64,000 nt of DNA from Planococcus beigongshangi (GCF_016820495.1 NZ_JADHDU010000001.1:496257-560256); one strand, 5' to 3'; counted from the stretch's first letter, positions 8,801-18,116 are shown. Notes: generated from the letters alone by a model not told the origin. Translations and numbers: made by a program.

Positions 8801-9340
8801 ACGCACTCGGACCGCTGGCTCGGTGAACAGGCAGAACCGGCTGGTGTGCTGTATTTCCATATGCACAATCCGATGTTGAAATCGACGAAACTGATGACGG
8901 CGGAAGAAGTGGAAGAGGAAATGGCCCGCTCATTCAAGATGAATGGCCTTGTCGTTGAAGATGAAGAAATCATCAGGGCGATGGATACCGAAATCGACGG
9001 ATTCTCGAATATCATCCCTGTGCGCATGAATAAGAACGGCAGCATTTCAAAGTCGCAATCGCGTACGGTAAGCAAAGAAGATATGAACATCATCCGCAGA
9101 TTTGTGCGCAATAAACACCAGGATGCCGGAAATGGCATATTGGACGGCGTAACATCCATTACGCCCTATAAAGTCAAAGATGACACACCTTGCCAATTCT
9201 GTTCCTACCGCTCGATCTGTCAATTCGATCCATCAGACCCGGAACAGACTTACCGCAAGCTGCCGTCTTTATCTGCAGATAAAGCGGTTGACCTGATCAG
9301 AAAGGAGACTGGCGAACATGATTCCGACGAAACCGAATGA
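5864..9340 (+). CDS. addB: ATP-dependent helicase/nuclease subunit B (AddB)
   Basis: AddB is the second subunit of the AddAB helicase-nuclease, which resects double-strand breaks and loads RecA after Chi recognition. This copy has 1158 residues, close to the family norm. A Walker A motif GRAGSGKT is at residues 8-15. The C-terminal RecB-type nuclease has VVDYKSSK. Four cysteines, Cys790 and the CxxCx5C set Cys1110, Cys1113 and Cys1119, match the iron-sulfur cluster that staples the nuclease domain in AddB. The start follows GGGAGGGTG. Its 3' end overlaps addA by 23 bases. A LexA-like box lies upstream, so SOS induction is plausible. Confidence 0.97.
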   Translation: MSLRIIYGRAGSGKTSFIIDEIVETLKGQADGDPIFFIVPDQMSFSTEYRLSSADGMKGMIRAQAVTFKRLAWRVLQEAGGISRKEVDSFGYRMLIRSLLEEYKEDFQLFRRAAGKRGFTDQIEQLIKEFSRYCVDCGELTDIRTSLAEAGAPRTLLDKAADLELILAEIENRLGTVFVDSEGHLALLSEKIRFSEQVKSADIYIDGFVTFTAREYEIIFELMRHAKSVTIAMPMDGAASANDEQALFFQSANTARRLVDQAKSDGIEVENGIHMPSPQRFTNRELAHIERHFDDYPLEKLATEGYVNLVEASNRRAEVHAMARSIREQVRAGIRYNEIAVLYRQPEVYDELINTIFPQYELPYFISQKKSMLHHPLIEFCRSVLEAVQSNFSYEPVFRAIKTDLFFPQGSVAKWRERSDVLENFVIANGIYGERWFEEKRWFYKKYRGLEFHTGIQTDEEIALQTELHAVRDLVREPLTSLKERLENCRSGREMAETLFLFVEDMGIYDKILDLKEREEAEHRLLAAAEHEQAWKQWIGVLDQFVLMFGDKELELSAAVKILDEGFETLEFSRIPPSLDEITVSTIDLARLMDIKSVFVIGVNDGVLPKRIDQEGLLTDLDREWFAKIGFELAPSSKTRLLDETFMAYRAFTSASDFLTVSYPIADEEGKALLPSMYIQKFVDMLGVELTPAVVDPEELHEPDYMSYISHPRASLAYLASQIRSGTLSPEWQAVLSYYEEDPLWSSVVERILEPSKPNIADPLREEIAEPLYGSPIASSVSRVETFYGCPYAHFTAYGLRLEERNQYKLAAPAMGDLFHAAIKWISDEVNRLDVSWSSLSSKDCRELAKQAIEQLSPYFVNHILISSHRYRYIQHKLEAIIRQTAVMLNKHAKVTGFRPVALEVGFGTKETIPPLDIPLKRGRKMNIRGRIDRIDSTDINGKPYIRVVDYKSSKQGLDLGEVYHGIALQTFTYLDVALTHSDRWLGEQAEPAGVLYFHMHNPMLKSTKLMTAEEVEEEMARSFKMNGLVVEDEEIIRAMDTEIDGFSNIIPVRMNKNGSISKSQSRTVSKEDMNIIRRFVRNKHQDAGNGILDGVTSITPYKVKDDTPCQFCSYRSICQFDPSDPEQTYRKLPSLSADKAVDLIRKETGEHDSDETE

Positions 9341-12300
9341 TGCGACATGGACCGATGAACAGTGGCGGGCCATTTGGGCAAAAGGGCAGGATATGCTGGT
9401 TTCGGCAGCGGCAGGATCCGGCAAAACAGCTGTCCTGATCAACCGGATGATCGAAAAAGTATTGGATGAAAAAGATCCCATCTCTGTGGATGAACTCCTG
9501 GTCGTGACATTCACGAATGCATCTGCTGCCGAAATGCGTCACCGGATGTCGAAGGCGCTCGAAAAAGCGGTCGCTGAAAATCCCGAGTCGAAACATCTGC
9601 GGCAGCAATTGCGGCTCATCAATAAAGCGCAGATTTCCACGCTCCATTCTTTTTGCCTTTCTGTCGTGAAGCAGTATGCCTATCTCCTGGAAATCGATCC
9701 CGGCTTTAGGATTGCAGGTGATACAGAAGCTGCACTTCTTCGGGATGACGTGCTGGAGGCAGTGCTTGAATACGCTTATGAAGGTGATGGGGCTGATGCT
9801 GTTTACCGCCTCGCCGACAGTTTCACCTCTGACCGCAGCGACCAGGCGATGGAAGTGCTTGTCAGCAAGCTATACGATTACTCACGGGTCCATCCGGATC
9901 CTGAGCAATGGCTGCAGCAGGTTCCGTTGCTGTATGATGTCCCGGAAGATACTCAAATCGATGAATTGCCGTTTACGGCAGATTTGAAAATGACCATTCG
10001 CCATGCGTTCGAAGAAGCCCTTCAGCTGACATTGGACGGCTTGGATCTGACTCAGCAAGCGGACGGACCGGCAGCATTGGCGATAACATTTGAAATGGAT
10101 GCAGAATTGATCAGGTCCGCTATCGCGGCGCTTGATGAATCGTGGAACAGCATTTACGAATTTTCCAAACAGATTCTCTGGCCGAAAGCGGCGAGCATCC
10201 GCAAAGATTCCTGTGATCCGGCACTCGCCGATGAAGCAAAAGCGCTACGGAATGAAGTCAAAAAAATTGTCAAAGGCATCACGGATGCTTATTTCACACG
10301 CAAGCCTGAAAGATTGATCCAGGAGATGCGTGAAATGGCTCCTCTGATGCAGACATTGGTGGATTTGACGAATCAATTTGCAAAACAGTATAAAGCTTTG
10401 AAAATCGAACGGGCCATCGTTGATTTCTCGGATCTTGAGCATTATGCACTTGAAATCCTGAGTGAAGGCGGGGAAGCCTCAGCCATCGCAATGGACTACC
10501 GCAGCCGCTTCAAGGAAATCCTGGTCGATGAGTATCAGGATACGAATATGCTGCAGGAAACAATACTCAGCTTTGTCAAATCCGGCGGAGAAGCGGACGG
10601 CAATATGTTCATGGTGGGAGACGTAAAACAATCGATTTACAGATTCCGTCTGGCAGAGCCCATGCTGTTTCTCGGGAAATATGGACGCTTTACAGATAGA
10701 GCGGAAGGAACAGGCATGAGCATCGATCTGAACGCGAATTTCCGGAGCCGCAAAGAAGTCCTCGATGGTACCAATTATATTTTTTCACAGATAATGGGAG
10801 AGCGCGTCGGAGAGATAGAATATGATGAAGCGGCGGCGCTGAAACATAAAGCTCCCTATCCTGAAAGTGATCTGCCGATTGAACTGACCTTGATCCACGA
10901 GCCGGAGGCAGACGAAGAAGATGTGGACGATAACGGGGAAGACCTGTCGAAATCCCAATGGGAAGCACGGTTCATCGCTTCTAAGATCCGTGCGCTGATG
11001 GATGCTGGCACCTATGTGCACGACCCTTGGTCAAATGACAGACGCCCGCTTGAATATCGCGATATAGTCGTATTGATGCGCTCGATGACCTGGTCAGGCG
11101 ATTTTGATGATGAATTCAAACAGGCGGGTATTCCTTTATATACGGAACTGTCGGGAGGCTATTTTGATGCACTCGAAGTGATGATCATGATGAACACCCT
11201 CCGTGTCATCGATAATCCTTATCAGGATATCCCGCTCGTTTCCGTGTTGCGTGCACCCTTTATCGGTCTGCGTGAAAATGAACTCGCCGAAATTCGGTTG
11301 GCCGCGCCGCAGGCAACTTTTTATGAGGCAGTAAAGACATTTATCCGAAGCGGTACAGGGATCGACAGAAAAGCGGCTGAAAAATTACAGCGCTTCATGC
11401 TTCAGCTGGAGGATTGGCGTAACCTTGCTCGGCGGGGCTCGCTTGCTGAATTGATCTGGCAGGTTTACCTGGAGACGAATTATTATGAAATGGCCGGTTC
11501 CATGTCAAACGGCAAACAGCGCCAGGCTAACCTTCGCGCGCTGCACGACCGGGCATTGGAATATGAAAAAACATCATTCCGCGGACTGTTCCGTTTTCTC
11601 CGCTTCATTGACCGCATGCGTGAACGGGGAGATGATCTCGGCACGGCCAAATCGCTCAGCGAAAAGGAAAATGTCGTACGTCTCATGACAGTGCATAAAT
11701 CGAAAGGGCTTGAATTCCCTGTCGTCTTTTTTGCGGGTACTGGCCGGGCGTTCAATGAAATGGACTTCCGGAAATCCTATATGTTCGATCAGGATTATGG
11801 ACTGGCGGTAAAAGCGGTTAATCCCGATACGCGGGTCGAGTACACTTCCTTGCCGTTTCTTGCCGTAAAAGAAAGAAAACAATTGCAGATGAAAGCGGAA
11901 GAGATGCGCGTCTTATATGTAGCCATGACACGAGCCAAGGAACGGCTGTTCCTGACGGCTTCCGTCAAAGATCCGGAATCGCTTTTCGAACGCTGGAAAA
12001 CATCTGCGTCGGAAGTCCGGCTGCCTGATTTTGTCCGCTCACGGGCAAAAGGCTATCTGGATTGGATAGGCCCGGCAATCGCACGGCATCCTGATGCAGA
12101 TGAATTGATGAACCGGTCGGGTGTATTCCTGCCCCATCATTCAAAATTCAAAGTGGAATTGATCGAAAGCCAATCCTTGTTGCCAGCGCCATTGATCTTT
12201 GAAGAGATGGCAGTAGCTGAGGGGGATGTACAGAAACTACAGGAAGAAGTGAAGAATCGTTTTGATTTCCGTTATCCTTATCAGCGCTCCGTGGAGAAGC

Positions 12301-12935
12301 GGTCCAAACAATCAGTATCCGAGATGAAACGATTACAGATGCTGCAGCGTCTGGATGAACCGGAGTCATTTATCCATAGTGTCGGCCCTTCCAAACGGAC
12401 GCTGCACGACAGACCGGATTTTCTGCAGGAAAAACGGCTGGCTGCCGCCGATATCGGAACGGCTGTCCATTCACTGATGCAGCATATTCCGCTGGACAGA
12501 AAATTGACGGCTGCAGAAATAAAAGAACAGATCGAGACCTTGGTAGGCATGGAAATCCTTTCGCCTGAAGAAGGCAGTGCCATCCGTGTCCCTGAAATTG
12601 AGGCTTTCTATTCGAGTGAGACGGCTGCCCGCCTGATGAATGCGCAGCATATCAAACGGGAAGTTCCCTTCACATATGCCAAACCGGATGCGGAAGGGGA
12701 TTACCAGATCATCCAGGGAATCGTTGATTGCCTGTTCGAAGAGGAAGACGGTTGGGTGCTGCTGGATTATAAAACGGACCGGCTCTATCAAGTAGAAGAT
12801 GTTCAAACTGAGATGGAAAACCGTTATGAAGTCCAATTGAATGTTTATACGGAAGCCGTAGAGGAAATCCTGAGAGTATCAATCAAAGAAAAAATGCTGT
12901 ATTTGTTTTCAGCACATAAAGAGATAATGATTTAG
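9318..12935 (+). CDS. addA: ATP-dependent helicase/nuclease subunit A (AddA)
   Basis: This is a 1205-residue UvrD/Rep-type SF1 helicase with a C-terminal RecB-family nuclease. Visible motifs are the Q-motif TDEQ at residues 12-15, Walker A AAGSGKT ending at Thr37, motif II VDEYQDTN, the helicase segment LMTVHKSKGLEFPVVF, and the nuclease motif LLDYKTDRL near the C-terminus. With AddB it forms the recombination enzyme equivalent to RecBCD. The ATG at 9318 lies inside addB and has AAAGGAG upstream, so translation is coupled. No sbcCD genes follow, unlike Bacillus subtilis. Confidence 0.97.
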   Translation: MIPTKPNDATWTDEQWRAIWAKGQDMLVSAAAGSGKTAVLINRMIEKVLDEKDPISVDELLVVTFTNASAAEMRHRMSKALEKAVAENPESKHLRQQLRLINKAQISTLHSFCLSVVKQYAYLLEIDPGFRIAGDTEAALLRDDVLEAVLEYAYEGDGADAVYRLADSFTSDRSDQAMEVLVSKLYDYSRVHPDPEQWLQQVPLLYDVPEDTQIDELPFTADLKMTIRHAFEEALQLTLDGLDLTQQADGPAALAITFEMDAELIRSAIAALDESWNSIYEFSKQILWPKAASIRKDSCDPALADEAKALRNEVKKIVKGITDAYFTRKPERLIQEMREMAPLMQTLVDLTNQFAKQYKALKIERAIVDFSDLEHYALEILSEGGEASAIAMDYRSRFKEILVDEYQDTNMLQETILSFVKSGGEADGNMFMVGDVKQSIYRFRLAEPMLFLGKYGRFTDRAEGTGMSIDLNANFRSRKEVLDGTNYIFSQIMGERVGEIEYDEAAALKHKAPYPESDLPIELTLIHEPEADEEDVDDNGEDLSKSQWEARFIASKIRALMDAGTYVHDPWSNDRRPLEYRDIVVLMRSMTWSGDFDDEFKQAGIPLYTELSGGYFDALEVMIMMNTLRVIDNPYQDIPLVSVLRAPFIGLRENELAEIRLAAPQATFYEAVKTFIRSGTGIDRKAAEKLQRFMLQLEDWRNLARRGSLAELIWQVYLETNYYEMAGSMSNGKQRQANLRALHDRALEYEKTSFRGLFRFLRFIDRMRERGDDLGTAKSLSEKENVVRLMTVHKSKGLEFPVVFFAGTGRAFNEMDFRKSYMFDQDYGLAVKAVNPDTRVEYTSLPFLAVKERKQLQMKAEEMRVLYVAMTRAKERLFLTASVKDPESLFERWKTSASEVRLPDFVRSRAKGYLDWIGPAIARHPDADELMNRSGVFLPHHSKFKVELIESQSLLPAPLIFEEMAVAEGDVQKLQEEVKNRFDFRYPYQRSVEKRSKQSVSEMKRLQMLQRLDEPESFIHSVGPSKRTLHDRPDFLQEKRLAAADIGTAVHSLMQHIPLDRKLTAAEIKEQIETLVGMEILSPEEGSAIRVPEIEAFYSSETAARLMNAQHIKREVPFTYAKPDAEGDYQIIQGIVDCLFEEEDGWVLLDYKTDRLYQVEDVQTEMENRYEVQLNVYTEAVEEILRVSIKEKMLYLFSAHKEIMI

Positions 12936-12946
12936 GGGGATTTTAT

Positions 12947-14125
12947 GTGAAATTAGAACCTGTGACTCTGGATGAACGAGTCGAGTCCATCGATTTGATG
13001 AGAGGGGTCGCCTTGCTCGGCATCCTTCTTGTCAATATGCTGGCATTCCACTCGCCTTTTTCCTATATAGATCCGTATACGTGGTTTGATGCAGCGGGAG
13101 ATCAAACCACGTATGCATTCATCGATGTTTTTGTACAAGCCAGTTTTTACCCGTTATTTGCTATGTTGTTCGGGTATGGACTGGGAATGCAATTCCTGAG
13201 GGCCGAATCAAGGAACCGGCCTTTTGCGCCAATGGCGGTAAAACGTCTGGCGATTCTGCTCCTGTTCGGTATTCTGCATGCATTTCTGCTTTGGTTCGGG
13301 GATATTCTGATCACCTATGCGATCATGGGCTTTTTACTCATCGGCATGATGAGGCTCGATTCAAAATGGCTGCTGACTTTGGGGGTGATCATCTACGCGG
13401 TGCCGCAGGCTTTATTGCTGTTGATCCTGTTCGCTGCAGTAGCAATGGATTCGAGCTTCTATGTCGGCATACAGGAAGTCCAAAATTCCGTTGCAGCTTA
13501 TGGTGGAGGCACCTATGCAGAAATTTTCAGGCAGCGGTTCGACGATTGGATGTACAGCAATAATCCATTGAATTATATTGTGCTGATCGTGACGATCCTG
13601 CCGTTTACGATGGTGGGGGCTGCTGCAGCAAAATGGCGGTTGATCGAACGCACCCGTGAAATGAAAAAGCTATGGATCGGCCTTGCGGTAGGCGGCTTTG
13701 TAATCGGGCTGCTGCTGAAACTTACCCCTTATCTGATTGATAAGAATATTGCGATGACTTATCTGCAGGATATTTTCGGGGGCCCGCTGCTTGCTGTCAG
13801 CTACGCTGCTGCCATTGCGCTGATATCGCAGAATCTGAAGGCAGCCAAAATCCTGCGCCCGCTGGCGAAAGCCGGGAGGATGTCACTGACTACCTATATC
13901 ACCCAGTCGGTGATTGCGACGACGATCTTTTATTCGTATGGGCTGGGCCTTTATGGCCAGGTCAGTGTTCTGGCAGGTACCTTGCTGGCACTAGGTATTT
14001 TCGTCATCCAATTGATATTTGCTGAATTGTGGCTGACGAAGTTTAACCAGGGGCCGCTTGAAATGCTGTGGAGAAAGATTACATACGGATTAAATTTCAC
14101 GAAAACCAACAATTCGGATAATTAA
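12947..14125 (+). CDS. DUF418 family polytopic membrane protein
   Basis: This is a 392-residue membrane protein with roughly ten hydrophobic segments. The N-terminal RVESIDLMRGVALLGILLVN is typical of the YeiB/DUF418 family and related acyltransferase-like membrane proteins. The C-terminal DUF418 part includes AKAGRMSLTTYITQS and a GPLEMLWR ending. Function is unknown; family members are often found beside transport or envelope genes. It uses a GTG start because the overlapping ATG at 12945 is followed at once by a stop in its frame; AGGGGGA precedes it. It begins 11 bases after addA, so it may be read through from addBA. Confidence 0.84.
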   Translation: MKLEPVTLDERVESIDLMRGVALLGILLVNMLAFHSPFSYIDPYTWFDAAGDQTTYAFIDVFVQASFYPLFAMLFGYGLGMQFLRAESRNRPFAPMAVKRLAILLLFGILHAFLLWFGDILITYAIMGFLLIGMMRLDSKWLLTLGVIIYAVPQALLLLILFAAVAMDSSFYVGIQEVQNSVAAYGGGTYAEIFRQRFDDWMYSNNPLNYIVLIVTILPFTMVGAAAAKWRLIERTREMKKLWIGLAVGGFVIGLLLKLTPYLIDKNIAMTYLQDIFGGPLLAVSYAAAIALISQNLKAAKILRPLAKAGRMSLTTYITQSVIATTIFYSYGLGLYGQVSVLAGTLLALGIFVIQLIFAELWLTKFNQGPLEMLWRKITYGLNFTKTNNSDN

Positions 14126-14167
14126 TGTGTATAATTAATGGAATCAAAGAAAAGGAGTGTTTACTAA

Positions 14168-15067
14168 ATGAAGCTGTTATCATTTCGCTATGAAGGAAAA
14201 GAAATGTTTGGACCGAAAGTGAAAAAAGAAGAAGCCGTATGGGATGTCTTGAAGATCCAGGAAGAACTTGAGGTTCTCCCATCTTTTCCGGCACAGCTGA
14301 TTGAAGGAATCTCACAGGGAGTCGAATTCGTCGAACAGGTCCGTAAATTAGCGGATGCTGCAGCGGGTTCAGAAAATCCTGCGGAATACAAACACTCTTT
14401 TTCGGATATCGAATGGCTCGCGCCTATTCCGAGAACGCCGAAAAACGTATTATGCATAGGCAAGAACTATGCCGAACACGCAAAAGAAATGGGCGCGGAA
14501 GCACCTGTGGATCTCGTCGTCTTTACAAAGTCACCGGCAGCCATTGCGGCGGATGAAGAGACAGTGCCAGTCCATAGTGAGTTGACGGATGCTTACGATT
14601 ATGAAGGTGAACTTGCGGTGGTTATCGGAAAAAGCGGAAGTGCCATTCCGAAGCAAATGGCCTACGACCACGTCTTCGGTTATACGATCGCCAATGATAT
14701 GACGGCACGCGATCTGCAGACCAAACACCAGCAGTTTTTCCTCGGCAAGAGTTTGGTGAAATCATGTCCGATGGGACCTTATATCGTAACGAAAGATGAA
14801 ATTCCGGAATCCCAGAATCTATCCATTGTAACGAAAGTCAACGAAGAGATCCGCCAAAACGGAAACACGAAAGATATGATCCGTCGGGTAGACGATCTCA
14901 TTTCAGAAATCTCGAAGTATACGCCGCTTGAACCCGGCGATGTTATATTAACCGGCACTCCTGCTGGCGTGGGCAAAGGGTTCAACCCGCCAAAATTCCT
15001 GAAAGCTGGAGATACGGTGAAAGTTTCCATCGAATCCATCGGCACGCTTGTCACACATTTGTCATAG
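14168..15067 (+). CDS. yisK: Fumarylacetoacetate hydrolase family protein, YisK-like
   Basis: This 299-residue protein has an N-terminal lid of about 90 residues and a C-terminal FAH-fold domain. The metal-binding and catalytic region includes CIGKNYAEHAKEMG, YDYEGELAVVIG and the Glu-rich loop leading to TPAGVGKG. Family members hydrolyse or decarboxylate beta-keto acids such as oxaloacetate or acylpyruvates. YisK of Bacillus is also tied to cell-shape control with Mbl. The pairing with yisL downstream matches Bacillus order and supports orthology. The ribosome binding site is AAAGGAGTG. The substrate is not determined by sequence. Confidence 0.85.
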   Translation: MKLLSFRYEGKEMFGPKVKKEEAVWDVLKIQEELEVLPSFPAQLIEGISQGVEFVEQVRKLADAAAGSENPAEYKHSFSDIEWLAPIPRTPKNVLCIGKNYAEHAKEMGAEAPVDLVVFTKSPAAIAADEETVPVHSELTDAYDYEGELAVVIGKSGSAIPKQMAYDHVFGYTIANDMTARDLQTKHQQFFLGKSLVKSCPMGPYIVTKDEIPESQNLSIVTKVNEEIRQNGNTKDMIRRVDDLISEISKYTPLEPGDVILTGTPAGVGKGFNPPKFLKAGDTVKVSIESIGTLVTHLS

Positions 15068-15136
15068 GGCTCCGCTGCTATTCAAATTCAAAGTTATGGT
15101 AGACTAGAGGAGAACTATATTAAATGAGGTGACGAA

Positions 15137-15511
15137 TTGGACTTTTTAACTGAAACTACACATTTACACATCACAACATGGGTCATCGCAATTCTGCTGT
15201 TTTTGGCAGCGGCATTTATGAACCCGGAAAGCAAGGGACGCAAAATTTCACATATGGTCCTGCGCTTATTCTACATTTTGATCATCATTACCGGACTTGC
15301 GCTGTTTATCGAATGGTCTTCTGCAGACCCGATGCAATACGGGATTAAATTCCTGTTCGGCATACTGACAATCGGTATGATGGAAATGGTATTGGTACGC
15401 AGTAAAAAACAGAAGCCAGTGACATTGTTCTGGATCCTGTTTGCAGTATTCCTGCTGGTAACGATGTTCTTCGGCTTTAAATTGCCGATCGGTTTCAATT
15501 TCTTGGCTTAA
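15137..15511 (+). CDS. yisL: YisL family (DUF1516) small membrane protein
   Basis: This 124-residue protein has about four transmembrane helices. It contains the HITTWVIAILLF and GIKFLFGILTIGMMEMV segments characteristic of the YisL/DUF1516 family, whose function is unknown. It starts with TTG after GAGGTGA. It follows the yisK-like gene by 69 bases, the same order as in Bacillus subtilis, and ends at a strong terminator. Confidence 0.87.
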   Translation: MDFLTETTHLHITTWVIAILLFLAAAFMNPESKGRKISHMVLRLFYILIIITGLALFIEWSSADPMQYGIKFLFGILTIGMMEMVLVRSKKQKPVTLFWILFAVFLLVTMFFGFKLPIGFNFLA

Positions 15512-15520
15512 TACCTGATA

Positions 15521-15553
15521 AAAGATGTCCGCATGCCGGACATCTTTTTTTTT
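15521..15553 (+). terminator. Rho-independent terminator after yisL
   Basis: An 11-bp stem (15521-15531 with 15537-15547) closes a five-base loop and ends in a run of nine T. Confidence 0.92.
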
Positions 15554-15702
15554 GCGTGATTTTCCAAGCGTACATTCACAGTTTAGACGAAACTGGCTGT
15601 CAGGAAAGTGTTTTGCCTCATCTTTAAATAGCAGGCAGGGCAGGAGTTTGTTAAAATAGACCGAGTGGAAAGCATTATACCTCATTGAAGGAGGACCTAA
15701 GA

Positions 15703-17172
15703 TTGAAAGTGAAATGGATTTCCGGCATCTTGAGTGCCGCTTTGCTGCTGAGCCTTACCGCACCAGCATCAGCTGAAGAAACAAAAGAACTGCAAGATGA
15801 AAGCATATACGACGTACTGGTCGACCGGTATTTCAATAAGCAGATTGAAAATGATTTCGAAGTGGTTGCAACAGACCCCGAAGCGTTCAACGGTGGAGAT
15901 TTCGAAGGCCTTGCAAGTGAACTTCTGCATATCAAAGACATGGGCTTCACCGTCCTGTCCATTGGTCCGGTTTTCGCAACAGCTACATATGATGGCAAGC
16001 AAGTCATGGATTACAATCAATTCGAACGTCATTTCGGCACGGAGGAAGATTTCGTCAATCTAGTGGACACAGTCCATGAAAATGATATGAAATTGATGAT
16101 CGATATTCCGACGCAAAAAATGAGTGCCGAACATTTTTGGGTCAATGATCATCCGGAATGGTTTGTTGAAAATGAAGATGGCACTTTCGCCTTGGATACT
16201 TCCAATCGGGATGCACAGGAAGCGCTGATTGAATTTGCCAGCGGCTTTATCCAAAAATATGAAGTGGACGGTTTGAGGCTTCAGGAAACTGAAAAACTGG
16301 ATCCGGCTTTTATTGCTGACTTTTCCGAAGAAATCAAAGCGCTTCGGGATATCTATCTGCTCGGGGATGCAGAAATGGAACCCGTGGAAGGCCTCGACGC
16401 AGTGGTCATGCCGGGAGTGGAAGAAGCACTTCGAAGCAGCTATATGAATTTTGACCAGGACACATCCGCCTTGCCTGCATTTCTTGAAAATGCGGAGGGG
16501 AGCCTGATACAGGCAGATTCGCTGCGTGGCCCCCGGGTCACTTCCGATATCGTCAGTGTCAATGGGTTCCCTCCGACTCGCATGCGCCTGCTGATGACAC
16601 AGATTTTCACGATGCCTGGCGTCCCTGTCATCCAATATGGTACTGAAACCGCAATGAGCGGTGTAACAGCCCAGGAATCCCATCAACTATTGAACATGGC
16701 TGTCGAAGCGGAATTGATCGAGCATATCGGCAATTTGAACTCGCTCCGGAACTCTTCAGATGCATTTCGTAATGGAAAGTTGGAAATGATCCACGAAGAA
16801 GACGGCTGGCTGATTTATAAAAGGTCGGATGACGAGGAAGCCTGGATCATCGCCATCAATAATTCATCGAGCACGAGAAATTTCACTTTGCCCGTTGAAT
16901 TGGTCGGCAGTGACAAGGAACTTCGCGGCCTGTTTGAAAATGACATCGTCAAACAGGAAGCAAATGGCAGTTATAAAATCACACTTGACCGGGAAATCGG
17001 TGAAACGTTCCATATAATAGAAGAGCGTGGATTCAATAAAGCGTATATCGGAGCTTTAATTGTATTGTATGTCGTATTTATGTTCTTCCTGTGGTTTGTC
17101 TGGAAAAAAGGACGTCAGCGGAAAGCGGATGAAGCGGCAAAATCGACGAATGACGAACAGTCGTCCAAGTAA
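15703..17172 (+). CDS. Membrane-anchored GH13 (alpha-amylase-like) protein with degenerate active site
   Basis: The 489-residue protein has a Sec signal peptide (residues 1-24, cut near ASA-EE), a GH13 TIM-barrel body (about 28-430) and a C-terminal membrane helix followed by a Lys/Arg-rich tail. It should sit outside the cell, tethered at its C-terminus. The fold signatures are recognisable, but the catalytic positions look replaced: region II reads GLRLQ, with Gln194 where the Asp nucleophile should be; region III reads LLGDAE, with Asp222 for the Glu acid/base; and region IV lacks NHD and reads QADSLRG around 270-276. It probably does not work as a normal amylase. It starts with TTG 8 bases after AAGGAGG; the in-frame TTG at 15685 is rejected because the ribosome binding site lies after it. 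Confidence 0.82.
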   Translation: MKVKWISGILSAALLLSLTAPASAEETKELQDESIYDVLVDRYFNKQIENDFEVVATDPEAFNGGDFEGLASELLHIKDMGFTVLSIGPVFATATYDGKQVMDYNQFERHFGTEEDFVNLVDTVHENDMKLMIDIPTQKMSAEHFWVNDHPEWFVENEDGTFALDTSNRDAQEALIEFASGFIQKYEVDGLRLQETEKLDPAFIADFSEEIKALRDIYLLGDAEMEPVEGLDAVVMPGVEEALRSSYMNFDQDTSALPAFLENAEGSLIQADSLRGPRVTSDIVSVNGFPPTRMRLLMTQIFTMPGVPVIQYGTETAMSGVTAQESHQLLNMAVEAELIEHIGNLNSLRNSSDAFRNGKLEMIHEEDGWLIYKRSDDEEAWIIAINNSSSTRNFTLPVELVGSDKELRGLFENDIVKQEANGSYKITLDREIGETFHIIEERGFNKAYIGALIVLYVVFMFFLWFVWKKGRQRKADEAAKSTNDEQSSK

Positions 17173-17194
17173 GAGGTAATCCTGGTAAACCACA

Positions 17195-17236
17195 AAACCC
17201 GCCAGCGGAAATTTTCATTTCCGCTGGCGGGTTTTT
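17195..17236. terminator. Bidirectional terminator between the GH13 gene and degV
   Basis: A perfect stem of about 17 bp (17195-17211 with 17218-17234) closes a six-base loop. It has an A-run before and a T-run after, and serves convergent genes. Confidence 0.93.
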
Positions 17237-17261
17237 ATTCAGGAATTTTGTAAGGGCAGCC

Positions 17262-18116
17262 TCACGCATTCAATTTATTCGAAAAGAAGATGGCAAGTGT
17301 GCCAGGACCAGTATGGGCGGCAATGACAGAGCCGATCATATAGATTTCTATGCCTTTCGGATGGAATTGCTCTTCGATGGCGTCTTTCATCAAATTGGCG
17401 AATTCTTCATCATTGCCGTGGCTGATGGCGATGACCTGCTTATCCAGCTGCTCTCCGCGTTCCTCCATCAATTCGACGATGCGTTTGATGACTTTTTTCC
17501 GTCCGCGCAGTTTTTCGATCGGCACCAATTTTCCGTCTTCCACATGAAGAAGGGGTTTAATGTTCAGCAGACCTCCAACGAATGCGCTGCCTTTTGAGAT
17601 GCGGCCGCCTTTCGCCATATAATCGAGATCTTCTACAGTAAACAAACTTTCTACGTGCGCTGCCATCCATGTAACCCGTTCGATGATCTCTTTTAATGGA
17701 TGCCCCTGTGAACGCAATTTCACCGCTTCTTTGACGAGCATGCCGTAACCAAGGGAAGCGGCTTTCGTATCAAGGATCGTCAGCTTCAAGTCCGGATATT
17801 CCTCGCGCACCTGGTCGGCGCTCATCATGGCCGTACTGTATGTACCTGACAGTTCAGAAGAAAAAGCCATATAAAATCCTTCTTCGCCTTCTTTCGCCAA
17901 TTTTTCAAAAGCATTCAGCATTTCATCAGGTGAAACCTGGGATGTTTTTGGGTGAATGCCTTCGCCGATTGCTTCATACACTTTCAGTGAGTTTATCGTC
18001 CGGATATCCTCGTACTCATCATTGCCGATGTGGACCCTCAATGGAAACAATTCTACATTCTCAGTTTCAAAAAACGCTTTTGGTAAATCTGAAGCACTGT
18101 CAGCAAATAATCTCAT
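17262..18116 (-). CDS. DegV family fatty-acid-binding protein, YitS-like
   Basis: This is a 284-residue DegV-fold protein. DegV/FakB proteins hold a fatty acid and, with a FakA kinase, present it for phosphorylation. Conserved parts are the N-terminal FADSASDLP, the ligand-binding SSELSGTYS loop, and LDTKAASLGYGM. The gene follows the HAD gene by 16 bases on the same strand. With the neighbours downstream of the divergent promoter this reproduces the Bacillus yitS-yitU-yitV-yitW set. Its exact fatty acid preference cannot be read from sequence. Confidence 0.88.
   Translation of the reverse strand: MRLFADSASDLPKAFFETENVELFPLRVHIGNDEYEDIRTINSLKVYEAIGEGIHPKTSQVSPDEMLNAFEKLAKEGEEGFYMAFSSELSGTYSTAMMSADQVREEYPDLKLTILDTKAASLGYGMLVKEAVKLRSQGHPLKEIIERVTWMAAHVESLFTVEDLDYMAKGGRISKGSAFVGGLLNIKPLLHVEDGKLVPIEKLRGRKKVIKRIVELMEERGEQLDKQVIAISHGNDEEFANLMKDAIEEQFHPKGIEIYMIGSVIAAHTGPGTLAIFFSNKLNA

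Noticed and set aside
16060-16686. 208-residue frame antisense to the GH13 gene
   Set aside because: No ribosome binding site and no family features; the sense strand has a complete signal peptide, barrel and anchor.
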